Notes under the pieces: generated by a model | What the model was told of the DNA's origin: nothing | Databases searched by the model: none | The model's input: the letters and a program-made list of their open reading frames with translations, nothing else | DNA from: Ectocarpus siliculosus | Lineage: Eukaryota; Sar; Phaeophyceae; Ectocarpales; Ectocarpaceae | Reading direction: 5' to 3' | Length of the DNA: 64,000 bases | Assembly: GCA_000310025.1 (NCBI GenBank) | Contig: FN649735.1 | Location: 2,864,229 to 2,928,228, forward strand | Translations under genes and position numbers: made by a program | Shown: positions 32,389-43,717 of the stretch, one piece after another | Layout: every line of letters starts with the position of its first letter | How positions within the stretch are numbered: the first letter of the stretch is position 1

Positions 32389-35300
32389 GAGGCATTGGTC
32401 CTCGTCATCCTTCGCTCTTGGCGGCAGCGACAGGGGAGGGGCTGGCAGGAAACGTCCCCGCCCGAAATCCTCCGCCTCCTCGTCGAAACACTCGCTCAAG
32501 ACAATTAACCAGACCCGTGGGGATGGGGTAGGTGCTGCTGCCGATGACGGCGACGGGAAACGCTCGGCGGAGGTGGGAGTGGACGACGAATATTTGGTCG
32601 CCGAGTATGATAGCGGGAAGGAGGGCGGTGATGGCGGTAAGGGTGGGGGAGGGGGGTTCCGTGAATCTTCGGATGAGGAGGAGGAGGCTGGAGGAGGGCG
32701 GGGGGGGGAAGAGGAGGAGGAGTGGGAGGACCTGGGGCTTCGGCAGGTGCGAGGTGTGCGTGTCCGTGACCAATTTTTAGGAAATCTGCGAACGGTTGTT
32801 CGTGTAGGTGAGTGCCCGTTTGGTGTAATCTTGTTGCAGGGTGGCGAGAGGGCTCCTTCGAAATCTTGGCATGATCCGAGTTGTCATTTGGCGCGCCGGT
32901 TCGTAAGAGGAAGGTAGTAGGGCTGTCTTGCGTGCTTCTTTCTACTCGTAGGTCGGCCGTTAGCCCAATCTCTTTTGGAGCACCACCAGGATTTCGAAGT
33001 GTCCGTTTGGGGCGGTGACGTCCACGTGCCCGCCACAGCAGCGACCCCTTGAGGAAGAACTCATCTTAACCTGTGGACGACCGTTCTAATTCTGAAAAAA
33101 TCAGCTGGAAGAAAGCCCAAAAAGCTACCGCCCTCTTGTTGGGAGTCTCCGACTAGAGGGAGTTCCCCGTCCAGATCGAGGACATGGTGTAAATCGACAC
33201 ACTCGGGAGGCATTTTTTGCCCTTCCCACGAAGAACATTCGTTCCAAGAACAAGCCAGGCTGGGGTTTTCCAATCATTGCAACGCGTATTTCCTCAGCGC
33301 CCTGGGTGACAACAAACCTACGCAAATAGGGTACGCAGCGCCCGGCCTTCGCGGGCGCCAGAGAATCCCCCCCAATATATGCGCGACCTAGTTTTTTTTC
33401 CACGACTGGTGTGTCAGTCTCGAGACAGATATATATATAGAGAGAGAGAGCAGCAACCACCATGATGGATGGATGTTGGGGTTTTTACGCAGTCACTACC
33501 CCAGTTGCTGGAGCGATTAATGGACGTATCGGGCGGTTGGTTTTTTCCGGGCTAATCGGGAGGGATGTTGGTCCCGGTGGGGTTGTGAGTGAAAACTCAA
33601 CGAGCGGTTCTGTTCCTCTCGTTTGGCTGCAGGCCTTCGCAGTCCGCAAGTCTAGGGTTATCCCACCGGAGGAGCAGCACACACGCACACACCCTTCGTT
33701 GCAAAAGACCAACCAAAGCGTAGGCACGAGGTGTGCGCTGGTCTGTGTGGGGTGCTGTCGCTGTTCCTGATGCGGCTTGAATGTTGGTGGTCATGGTGAT
33801 GGTTATCGTCGGTGGCGGCGGCGGCATCCCGTCAAGCCACGCAGCCGTCTCTCGTATCTTGGGGTTTGTCATTCACGTTGGGTTTTTCGAAATTGTGCGA
33901 CTGGCGCGTTTGGCTTTTGTTTTTGTTACGCCTCCGATACTATTGTTTGCCTCGGTCTTTCATGATCTGTTGATCGTTTTTCACGTTTGCTGTGCGGCGG
34001 CAGATCCTGTACGTCTCCCGGACACACTCTCAAACCAGCCAGTTCGTCAACGAGGTAAGCAAGGGAACCAGACGTACATAGACACGTGGCGGACGCGAAG
34101 CATATGAAAAAGTATTGAATGAAGTACGGAAACAGGCGTACATAGACACATAGCGAACGCGAACCACATGAAAAAGTGTGGACCAGACGTACTTAGACAC
34201 AGAAAAGGCGAAAGCACATACATGAAAAACTAACACCTCTATGCAAACCTCTGAAGTATGTGTGGAGAGAGAAGGGGAGATGCAACGGGTCCGTTGCACG
34301 GGCAGCCTACACAGCTTCTCGTGAAGCAGGGATAGGAATCACCCTCTCGCCCCAACAGTTCCCCCATGTGCGATATGGTGTACTTCTGTTGACAAGCTGT
34401 AGAGGTAGCGCGCAAGTCTTGGGGGCAAGAGATTTGGTGATATTTTATGGTGTGGTGATTTAACCCCGCATTTTTCACTGGAGGCACGTCATCACGGCAC
34501 ATCCCGGCAAAACAGAGCACGCTCTGCGCACTTACCTCATTGGTAAAGAGGTGCTGCGGTTTGCCACTGGATAAGTTGTCGTTCGTTCGTTTTGTTGTCC
34601 ACGTGCACGATGGTTTCGATGTTGACACGCGCGAAACAAGCACTGTAAGGGGTGATAAGCGATAAGCCGATTCGATTCGCGTAAGGACCGGGATGTTCTG
34701 AGTCAGCGCTGCGTGTTGGTGTGCGAATCGACGCCGACGAGTGGTAGCTGCTTCACGGCGCAGAGGGGACCGACACGAAGCACCTGCTGTGGTTGGTATT
34801 TTGCAGGTGAAAAAGACCGCGTTCGCGAAGGGGGTGCGTTGCGCGTCCCTGGGCAGCCGGCGCACCCTCTGCGGCAACGAGCGGGTGTCCTCCCTCAAGA
34901 CCGATGGGAAAATGCGGGACGCCTGCCTGGAGCTTCAGAAGAACAAGAAGAGCAGCAGCAAGAAGAAGAAAAAGGGGGATGAGGGGAAAGGAGGTAAGAG
35001 CGGGGCGAAGAAAAGCAAGAAGCAGAAAAAGAAGAAGAGGACTGAGCCCTTGACGAAGGAAGAAAGGGAGAACAAGGACGGCGCCGGTGGACTAGGCACG
35101 CGGAAGAGCGAGGGCGAGGAGGAGGAGGTATATGTATATATATATATTTTCGAGTGTTTCGATCGTGTATGCTGTACCAGGCCTGATACGTGAGGATATC
35201 GTGTGTTTTCGATAGTCTTGGTTTTGATGAATGTCGTGTGCGTACATCTACGCAATGGAGTTTTGAGTTTTCCGAGACCGGGGGGGTATCCAAGACGACT

Positions 35301-36253
35301 TTTCTACCGTAGTCTGGAGCCGCAACAGGTCGGGGAATGCCATTTTTTTCGCCGTTTCCTACTCTACCATCCACGGGCAAGCGCGTGGGGACAGGCCTAC
35401 CGAAACCCCTCATCTGTTCTTCGACTCCTTTTGCTTCCGAGCCAGAGAAAACGGCGGCTCCTGTTCTGTTTTGTCGGCGAAGCCTTGCTTGACCGGGTTG
35501 GATGCGTTCCTTCTTTCACGCACACACATGTCGTTTCTTGTTCGGGCAAGACTTGACTCTCTCTGGGCGACGTGACAACTTTGTTGCCTTGTTTGCACCC
35601 CCTCCCCGTCCTCGGCACAGCAAACGCAAGGGTGATGACCAGCGGTCATCCTTGTGAAACGTAACCTGCGCCGGCTAAAACCTGGCATATCGCTCCTTCC
35701 CGGCGTTGTAGGGATGGGAGGTCAATGGTCTAACGACTACGGCATGCGTTTACATGACTAAACCCCCCTGACCCGTTAGAATACCCCTTTTCATGTCCAA
35801 ACAATGAAACAAAACGCCGACCTTTCTCTCGTCTACGTACTGCAATTGCTTCTGCTTCGTAGGAGGACGACGACGACGACGACGATGACGAAGAGGGGAC
35901 GACTGACGGGTGTCCCCTGCTGGCCGCGGACGGACAGAGGGAGTTCCCCTACCGCGCGCTGGCGTCCGTGCGCGACATCGAGGAGCTGGCGGCCCTGGGC
36001 AAGGAGGAGGGCACGTGCGCGTACTACGGCGCCCGCAAGGCTGCCTCGCTGGCCCAGGTGAGCTCGCGAAACACGTCGTTCATTGGCGTTGTGCGTGGTA
36101 CGTGGATGCATGGGACGGCTGATAGTACCGTTTTCGGTCGTCAAAGGTGGACTGTGGTAGCTGAAGGGGTGTGTGGGTGGTCAAAGGGCTGCCATTGGTG
36201 AGAATAGGTCTCCGCTCGAAGCTGTCCAAGTTTTTCTCTATCTGCAGTATCTG

Positions 36254-36311
<58 letters not shown>

Positions 36312-37386
36312 GCCTGCCTGCCTCTGTTTCTCTTCTACCTCTCCCTCGCTTTTTCTTCGGTTCTCTCGCTGGGGTTTCTTGCGCTCACTGCAGCTGCTGA
36401 CTGCCTCTGCCCATCGGGCCCCATCAACCGGCGGGCCCAACACCCGTGACCACTAGTACTTTCTGACTCTGGCTCTGTTTGTTCCACACTTCCACACAGC
36501 GTCGCTTGTCCCGCCCGTTTGGCGACCTTCCTTGGTTCTTGTCCGCATGTACCCTTCAATCCATGCACGCACCACCTTCAACCCATGTATCAATCCACGA
36601 ACCCATCCATCCACACACCATTCATACATCCACCCATCTATCCTTCAATCCATCCACCCATTCATGTATCCACCCATCCACACATCCATCGATGCATCTG
36701 TCTATCATCTATCCTTCATTCCACCCATCCATCCATCCTTCCGTCCGTCCACCAAACGCAGCTGGTGGTGATGCCCTACGCCGCGCTGCTCTCCCGAGAG
36801 GCTCGCGCCGCCATGGGCGTGAGGCTGGAGGGGGCTGTGGTGGTGGTGGATGAGGCCCACAACATCGTAGAAGCGATCAACTCGGTGCACAGCAAGAAGG
36901 TCGTGCTATCGGAGGTAAGAGTGAAGAAGTGTGCCGATGAAGCATGCCTTGTGAGGTTGTCATTGTTGTTCAACACACACGGCGGTTCAGGCACGCAGCG
37001 AGAAGAAGGGTGTGCTGCCGGAGGTGACGCTGCGCAGGGGGTCCGAAAGGGTACTAGCCATCCTGTAGCGATTGTGGTACATAGCGTACACGTGGTTCGG
37101 ATGTGCACACTTTTGAGGCCACGTTGAGACTCCGGCAGCCCCCTCGACCCTTGCTAGTGTCCGCTGGCACACGGTGGCCAAAATCCAGGGGCACACTCCC
37201 TCTCTCCCCCCTCCCTCCTCAGTGCTTCGGGTTGCAGGCGTGGAGGCTACACTTAAACATGATCGCTATTGCCCTCGTTCCCGATTGGCGCAATTGAAGC
37301 GGATCGATCCCTCCTCCCCTCCCTCTCCCAATCTTTTCACCGGTTGCCGTACCGCTGTCACGGTGGGAGGGGGGAATATTCTCCTA

Positions 37387-37435
<49 letters not shown>

Positions 37436-40400
37436 TTCTGTCTGTCTCTGTCTGTCTGCCTGACTGCGTTTGTGCCTCTCTCTCTCTCCCATCCGACGAT
37501 GAAATCTAAAACGTGTGGGAACGTGAACCACCCTTGGCATTTATTCCATATTTGTTGGAGAACAACCCAACACCTCATTAGTTACCCAACCCCGTGGTGG
37601 ACGGGCAACTCGGCGCAGGTGGCGCGCGCGCACTCCCAACTGTCCCAGTACGAGGCCAAGTACGGTACCCGGCTCAAGGGCTCGAACGCGTTTTACGTCG
37701 GCAACATCCTCAGGCTCCTGCGGGCCGTCCTCAAGTTCCTCACCAAGTGAGCCAGGAGGACGTGCTTCCGTTTTTGTTTTTTTTATAGTCACCTTCTGGT
37801 ATGGGATTTCGGAGGAGGGGGGTGAGTGAAGCGAGTGTTTGTTGAAGTATATACCTCTTGTTTTTTGACGTGTATGTTTTGTTTTGTTTTCCGTTCGGTT
37901 CTGACCTTTCGTTGGCGTTTGACTTTGGAGTAGAATCACTTCCTCCGCTTCTCGAAGGTATTGAGAAGCAACACAAATATGCCGATCTTACCCCCGCTTG
38001 GTCAATGTTCTAACGGACAATGAATACAAAACATGGCAGTACGCTCCCTCCCCCCCCCCGGCCGGGGTCCTCGCCATGCATCCCACCAGGGGCAAGGAAA
38101 AGCTCCAGGCTGCTCGCGCCGAAAACGCCAAGACCACAGCGGCGGCAGCAGCCTCTAAAGGAAATTCCGGGGTGCAAGGCCCGAGGGCTGCTGCTGCTGC
38201 CTGCGGCGAGGCCGAGGAGGCGGGGGTCCGATCGGAGATGTTGGAGATCAACGACTTCTTGTTCCGGGCGGGCCTGGACAACATGAACCTATTCAAGCTG
38301 CAGCGTTATATGCGGCGGAGCGAGATCTCAAGGAAGGTGTGCGTGCGGTCGTCGAGATACGCTTCAGAAGAGAAGGAGAGAAGGAAGAGAAGAAGATCCA
38401 GACCGTCGTCCCTTTCCCGTGCTACTTATTTTCTGTTGTGACCAGCGCGTCAATCGGTGTAGTGGCCTCGAGGTTTCGTCGCGACCAAGCCCCGGTTGGC
38501 TCTCATATGCGCGCGAGCGCGCGTGTGTGTGTCTTTGTTAGTAGCGTCGACCGCGCTACCCGGCTGACCAATGAAAAGACGTCAGTCTCAGTGCCGTTTT
38601 GTTTGTTTGTGTGTGGGTGTGAGTTTTATCGGATTCCCGCCGATGGTTGAATTCGATGGTGCTGGTGGGCCGAAGTGCACGGTTGCGTTCTGTTCTTTCG
38701 TTTTCTCAACCGCTCTTGGCGGCGGCTGACCGGTGAACGACGGCGTTAGTGTCTGCGGGATGAATCACGCCAGAAGACTCAAGCATACTCGTATGTGTTT
38801 CGAATCCCATGGGGTGATCGTCCCCTATCCCGGGTGGTGCGCAGATGGGCCAGGGAGGAGAAGTTCAGTCTTGCTGTCAACAATAACTCTGAAGTCCCCG
38901 AGACCCCCACCGCTGTTGATGCTGTATTTTTTCAGGTGATGGGTTTCATGGATCTTTCGGCGGCGTCTTCCCCCGAGGTTACCCTTCGAAAGAACGCCTC
39001 GCTGTCTCAAAACGGCGGCAACACCGACGACAGCGGTTGCGGGTGCTCCAAAGCGACAACAGCTGCAACCTCGACTACCGCAACAACGGCTGCAGCAGCA
39101 ACGGCGGGGGGGGGGGCTGGGGAAGATGCTGCTGCTGCTGCTGCGGGAGTGTTTGTGAGCAAGCATATCTCGGCGTTGCAGACCGTGGAGGCCTTCTTGG
39201 ACGCACTCACGAACGCTAGCAGGTAACGATTTCTGACTTGAGCGGCGAGGGCACACAATAAACAACACTCTTGTTGTCCAATTACACGGCAGCTAGCTGT
39301 TTCGTCGCCAACACCTCGCAGTGTTGGCTTGATATGTAATACGTGTGTGTTGCTGCCGTGACATTGCACGTGCTTTGTTCTTGGGTGGAGAAAAACAGCC
39401 GAAAGGCGCAGCAGAGGGGATTTGAGAGCATACCAGGTTTGTTTTTTTTACATATCGAATTGCACGTGTGAGGAGACGGTTTGATGTGACAACCTATTGT
39501 GGCATTCGCAGAATTTCTCCGCCCCGGCAAATTGGTTGAATTTTCGCTGTTCCCACTGTCAAGAGGGCTCATCAGAATGTAGACGTGTCATCGTCCGACT
39601 AACTGTCGTCTAACATCCGAAATCTGTCGAAATACACAACAATGACCCAAACCACTCATACCATTACCACAAGAATCCATGACGCCAGAATGAAACCTTC
39701 CACGCACCAGACAGAGCATCCGTAGCCCCGTTCTGTGCTCTGCTTTCGTGTTTGGTTCCCTCAAAGGGACGGCCGCGTTCTCGCCACGTTCGGAGGAAAG
39801 GAGGGGGACGGGCGTAGCAGCAGTCGTGGCAGTGTGGGAGGCGGCGGGGGCAGAGGGGCTACCGCCGGACAAAAGACGACGCAAGATGAAGAAGAACCTT
39901 CCGTGAAATTTCTGATGCTCAACCCCGCCGTACACTTCGACGAGATCGTCCAAAAGGTATACTGTGGCGGTTGCTGTTGCTGCTGCTGCTGCTGTTGTTG
40001 TTGTGGTTGTCTTGAGATGAAGGGTTGTTCTGGCCTCAACCTGCATTGTGCATCCACCCGACGTAACTAGCAGAAATATGTTTGAGCACATCTGCAAGTG
40101 GTATAACGCGTGTGAGCAACACGCAAAGGCGAATGTTTTTCTTTTCTCCGGCATTCAGCGGTAACTCCACCCTGTACCTGCTATCTAGCGCGATAGCTGT
40201 GAACGTGTGGCCAACGCACGGCCACGCGCACGCCGCTTCTAGCCCGTTGTCGCTCTGATTGCTGTCATTTTATCGGCAACGTTGTTGTTGATGTTCTTCT
40301 CGCAATGGAAGGCGAGAGCGTTGGTGCTAGTCGGGGGCACCATGCAGCCTACGGGAGACCTGGTCCGGCAGCTCTTCTCCTCCGTGGAGCCGTCGAGAGT

Positions 40401-43400
40401 CGAGGTCTTCAGCTGCGGGCACGTGATTCCCAGGGAGAACCTGCTCCCGCTCTGCGTGTCCAAGTGCGTGCGCACATGCGCGTGTGTGCCTTTGTTGCTT
40501 GGCGTCGACCGCGCTAACCGGCGGACCATTGTGCCTTGAGTCGTTAGTACTAGCATCGACCGCGCCAATCGGTTGATCTATGAAGAGATGTCATACGACA
40601 AGAAAATGGAAAAATGGAGGTGTGTGTGCTACCTTGCTAGGCCGCTGATCGGGTGTAGAAACGCTCTGCCCGTGAAGTAGCCCCCACCTTGACCCGTCAC
40701 GGAAACTTCCACCGATTGGCGGCGGAAGCACCGGATTGTGCGCGTGGGACGTTTGTTTCCCCGCACATCTTGAAACGGCAGCGGGTTGACCAACCGCGAC
40801 ATGTGTGGAAGCGCGCTCTGATTGTCGTCAAGGACCAGCTGCGGCAAATTGTATTTTTCTTTTTGAGAGCGAGAGTCCTTTTGGTCCGCATGCGTGCGGT
40901 CGTGAATTGGTTCGTCGGGAGGACGTGTCTCCAGCTCGTGTGAATCCTTCGCCGTTCGCCAATGTGTTACAGGGGGAAAGGGAATGGACGTTTTTGGTCG
41001 GACGAGTATGACAAGGGGAATGGGAATTGACTTTTTTGGTGGGATTAGTATGACAGGGGGGACAGGGGGATTGATGTATTTGGTGGGATTGTTACGACAG
41101 GAGCAAACGTCTTTGGTGTGATTAATAGTATGACAGGGGGAAGGGGAGTTGACGTTTTTGGTGCCGTTGGTGCTCTCTTGCTAGTAGGAGCTCTCTCGAA
41201 GGGTGTGTCGTAACGAGTTCGCTCACGATTCCCAACATCGCAGGGGTCCCTCGGGGAAGACTTTCAACTTCACCTTCCACCGCCGCGGCACCGACGAGCA
41301 GCTGGACGAGCTCGGTCGGCTGATGACCAACGTTTGCAAACTCGTCCCTGGAGGGGTGGTGTGTTTCCTCGCCTCCTACGGATATCTCGATCAGGTCATT
41401 TTTTGTTTTTTTTACACCTTGCGCGCCAAACAACGCAGTGGTTGGTGAAAATGAGACATGCAGCATCTTTTGGCACGTGGCGGTATTATCGTTTCCTGTC
41501 GTTGCCACTTGCTACGAATCATGATGGTATCGGTGTGATGGAGGATTGATCGTGTCTCCTCGGCGCGTGATACTTCGGGGTAGCGTTTTTCGGGCGTGGC
41601 AGTTGCGGCGGGAGGAACTTTCTCCAGGCGCTCCTCCCAGATAACGAAGCAGTAGATACCAATTGGCAAGAGTCTCGAAGAAGCTCCAGGTGCCCACGCC
41701 GTGCCGCACACACGCATACCCTCCCCTCAACTTGTTGATGGACTCATATCGGACTGCCTCCCGCTTCTTGTCGTTGTTGGACAGGTTTTACAGAGATGGA
41801 AGGCTTCCGGCACGCTCCGACAGCTCAGCAAGTGAGTCTACACGGCCGCTCGCAGATTTGCTGCTGCATCGGCTGATGGTGGTATGCACTATCCAACGTC
41901 AATCTTGGTATTCCCCCAACCCTGTCACACGCTTTGTCGAACACCTCACGAAGCTTCTTCGCCAATGGCGCCTTGGGAGCCTGGTCGGTGAACACCCGAA
42001 GGCGTGCCCCCTTCTTGTCTTCGCATGGATGCGACGTCACTGTTCAAAAGGATCCCTGCGTGCATTGTCCGCAGCACACACACACACAACATTCTCCCCC
42101 AACACACACGCTTTCCCTTGCTGAAATTTGTCGGGATGTCGCCTGGCAGGCTCAAGTCTGTATTTTCTGAGCCACGGTCAGCCAAGGACGTGGACGCCGT
42201 TCTCAGAGAATTCTCCCTTGCCGCCAGGGCGGGGGCATGGAAGCCGACAACTAGTGGCGGCGGCGGTGGCGGCGGAAGCAGCAGCGGGGGGGGGCTGCTG
42301 CTGTCGGTGGTCGGGGCGAAGATGAGCGAGGGCATCAACTTTTCGGACGATCTCGCTAGGTACTGGTGTTGCTGGGGTATTATTTGTTGTTGCTTGGCTA
42401 TCGAAACGTCCTTCGACCTTTGGCTCAATTCCTTCGTTTCCGCTCAAGGAGAAGAGACGAAGTTGAAGTCAGACAACCTGCCCCCCTGTAGCCGTTCGCC
42501 ACCTCCCCCCCAGCAATATCATCCCTTACCCCCCTTGAACGAACGCTGTTGCACTCACACGTGGAACCTTCTCCACCTTCGCTGGGATCGTTTGGCGGCT
42601 TGGGTGGCGCGCTCTGGTAGGTGCGTGGTGATGGTTGGACTGCCCTACCCGGACAAGCGGGACGCGGAGTTGAAGCAGAAGATGGCCTACCTCGACGAGG
42701 CCTCTCCCAGCAGGTACGTATGTATACGAGATAGTTTTAGCCCCTGTTCTTGCCGCGAGTTGCCTGTTGTAGCAGTGAGTTCGAGAGCTGAGTACGCACG
42801 GCGAGACCTGTGGAACCCCTCGGGTGGCTGCGAGCTGCTCTCGGGCCAGCACATTCGTGTGAGTTTCTCGGCTGCGTGCTTGTTCAGAGTTGCTCGACCG
42901 TGTAGCACAAGGGGCACTGTACACGCCTGGACCGAAGAAACCCGCTAGTCCCAACCCATAGCATTGCATGTTGCACCTCCCGTGGTACCGGGTACCGCTT
43001 CACACGGTCTCACTCGTTTCTTTTTTCGTGCTTCTTCTAAACCAACAGCCGCGGGCGCGCAGGCCGCGAGTACTACAGCAGCATCTGCATGAGGGCCGTC
43101 AACCAGTCGATCGGGCGATCCATCCGACACGCGGGAGACTACGCCAGTATTCTTCTTGTGGACGAACGTTACAAGGACGACCAGGTGCGCATTGTTGCAC
43201 AAATCATGGCCGCATCGATGTATGCTGCTCTTGATCGTGTTTGGGTGTTATTTACTTGAGTTTTGACGATTTCCGTGGGTGAGTGAACGCTGTAAATCCA
43301 GTGCCGAGAAAAGAGTGGAAGACTGTACTACCCCGTGACCGTGGGTTCGGCCGATCGGACTATTTCCCAAAATGATGAGAAGAGCCTATGCTGTTGCTAT

Positions 43401-43717
43401 GTAGGTCAGATGCCTATGAATGGAGACAATGTAAAGCATTGACAATTGTCTCGCCGTGAGCACCCGACGGCTAATGAAGTGAGCTGTTCCAATGTGAGTT
43501 ACTAGCGATGCCCAGTACTCTGAGGAATGACCACCATCTTTCGAGGTCCTCTTTTTCACGAGTGACGAGCGCCGATACCCCCCCCCTTTGGCCTCGCTGC
43601 TTGTAGGTTGTTCGCCTTCTGCCTGGCTGGATCGCCGAGAGGGTGGTGAAGCCCGCCAATTTCGGGCAGTGCTTTGTCTCTCTCCGTAGGTTCTTCGCGG
43701 AGATGCACGCCCGATAG
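29919..43717 (+). CDS. DDX11: DDX11/CHL1-type Fe-S DNA helicase
   Basis: This is a superfamily 2 (XPD/FANCJ-like) DNA helicase, known in other eukaryotes for sister-chromatid cohesion and fork repair in the nucleus. Nineteen exons: 29919-30092, 30633-30741, 31813-31969, 32239-32746, 34004-34054, 34807-35127, 35863-36057, 36762-36914, 37619-37746, 38090-38336, 38936-39222, 39767-39956, 40312-40463, 41244-41394, 41785-41831, 42150-42359, 42621-42713, 43049-43184, 43607-43717. Phases agree throughout, giving 1,139 residues (human about 970). Motifs in order: [20 protein letters not shown], Walker A ESPTGT|GKS split by intron 1, Ia VSRTHSQ, Fe-S cysteines in RRTLCGN, RDACLEL, DGCPLL and GTCAYYG, Walker [42 protein letters not shown] and QSIGRSIRH. 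All catalytic motifs look intact. The extra length is low-complexity insertion: Gly, Asp/Glu, Lys and Ala tracts. The start ATG has the expected family context. Confidence 0.93.
30225..30480 (-). mobile_element. MITE-like inverted-repeat element, copy 1
   Basis: The two ends are inverted repeats of about 55 bases. The left end holds CCGTAGGTCGCATAAGATAC and CACCCCCTGGACCAAATTT. The right end, read on the minus strand, holds CCGTAGGTTGCATGTAAGAT and CACCCCTTGGACCGATTTT. The 140-base interior shows no coding sequence. A related copy lies at 31265. It lies in DDX11 intron 1. The class (non-autonomous DNA transposon) is inferred from structure only. Confidence 0.65.
30509..30660 (+). repeat. Triplicated 3' splice site at DDX11 exon 2
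   Basis: Three direct units 64 and 57 bases apart each contain a CAG followed by GGGCAAG-type sequence, a CTCTGA phrase and, in the first two, CTGTACT..GTGCAC and GGTGTTGTCTTTG-like pyrimidine-rich sequence. Candidate acceptors end at 30511, 30575 and 30632. Only the last continues into [14 protein letters not shown], so it is the working site. Confidence 0.85.
31265..31430 (+). mobile_element. MITE-like element, copy 2 (partial)
   Basis: It matches the minus-strand reading of the element at 30225-30480: CCGAAGGTTGCATAGGCTAC, GGTTTTCAAAGCC, GTGACGGTGCCGATAACGGC, GGCGTTGGAAC and AGGGCTCTTCGAAAA occur in the same order. The far inverted repeat is not evident, so it appears truncated. It lies in DDX11 intron 2, opposite in orientation to copy 1. 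Confidence 0.6.
32348..32390 (+). repeat. (GGC)n tract inside DDX11 exon 4
   Basis: About 14 GGC/GGT units encode a polyglycine run in the variable region between the Walker A block and motif Ia. A second Gly-rich tract lies at 42252-42295 in exon 16. Confidence 0.9.
34073..34233 (+). repeat. Minisatellite, three units of about 60 bases
   Basis: Units contain CGTACATAGACAC, GCGAACGCGAA or similar, and CATATGAAAAAGT or CACATGAAAAAGT. The third unit is more diverged. It lies in DDX11 intron 5. Confidence 0.8.
35683..35775 (+). repeat. Interspersed repeat, copy 3 of 3 (CGACTACGGCATGCG family)
   Basis: It carries CATATCGCTCCTTCCCGGCG, then GATGGGAGGTCAATGGTCTA, then ACGACTACGGCATGCG and a C-rich tail. 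The first phrase is shared with the 728 copy and the second with the 25.5 kb copy. It lies in DDX11 intron 6, sense to the gene. Confidence 0.75.
36250..36309 (+). repeat. (CT)n microsatellite
   Basis: About 28 CT units in DDX11 intron 7. Confidence 0.95.
36595..36760 (+). repeat. ATCC/CATC-rich tetranucleotide tract
   Basis: Imperfect CCATCCAT units with CACA interruptions run up to the exon 8 acceptor at 36761 and supply a C/T-rich but impure polypyrimidine tract. Confidence 0.85.
37385..37465 (+). repeat. (TCTG)n tetranucleotide microsatellite
   Basis: About 20 TCTG units, slightly broken at the 3' end, in DDX11 intron 8. Confidence 0.95.
38515..38592 (+). repeat. Dispersed intronic repeat
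   Basis: GCGCGTGTGTGTGTC, TTTGTTAGTA, core GCGTCGACCGCGCTACCCGG, CTGACC, then AATGAAAAGACGTCAGT. It lies in DDX11 intron 10 in sense orientation. Confidence 0.75.
40464..40600 (+). repeat. Dispersed intronic repeat, two adjacent copies
   Basis: The first copy starts directly at the exon 13 donor (GTGCGTGCGCACATG, GTGTGTGCCTTTGTTGC, core GCGTCGACCGCGCTAACCGG, CGGACC). A second, more diverged core, GCATCGACCGCGCCAATCGG, lies at 40552 with a related ATGAAGAGATGTCA tail. Confidence 0.75.
40971..41163 (+). repeat. Minisatellite, about five units of 35-45 bases
   Basis: Units are built from GTATGACAGGGGGAA, GGGAGTTGACGTTTTTGGT and GGGATTA phrases with length variation. It lies in DDX11 intron 13. 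Confidence 0.85.

Noticed and set aside
36519-37127. His/Pro/Ser-rich open frame containing the DEAH motif
   Set aside because: Only 36762-36914 is a DDX11 exon. The His/Pro/Ser-rich part is the ATCC tandem tract in the preceding intron.
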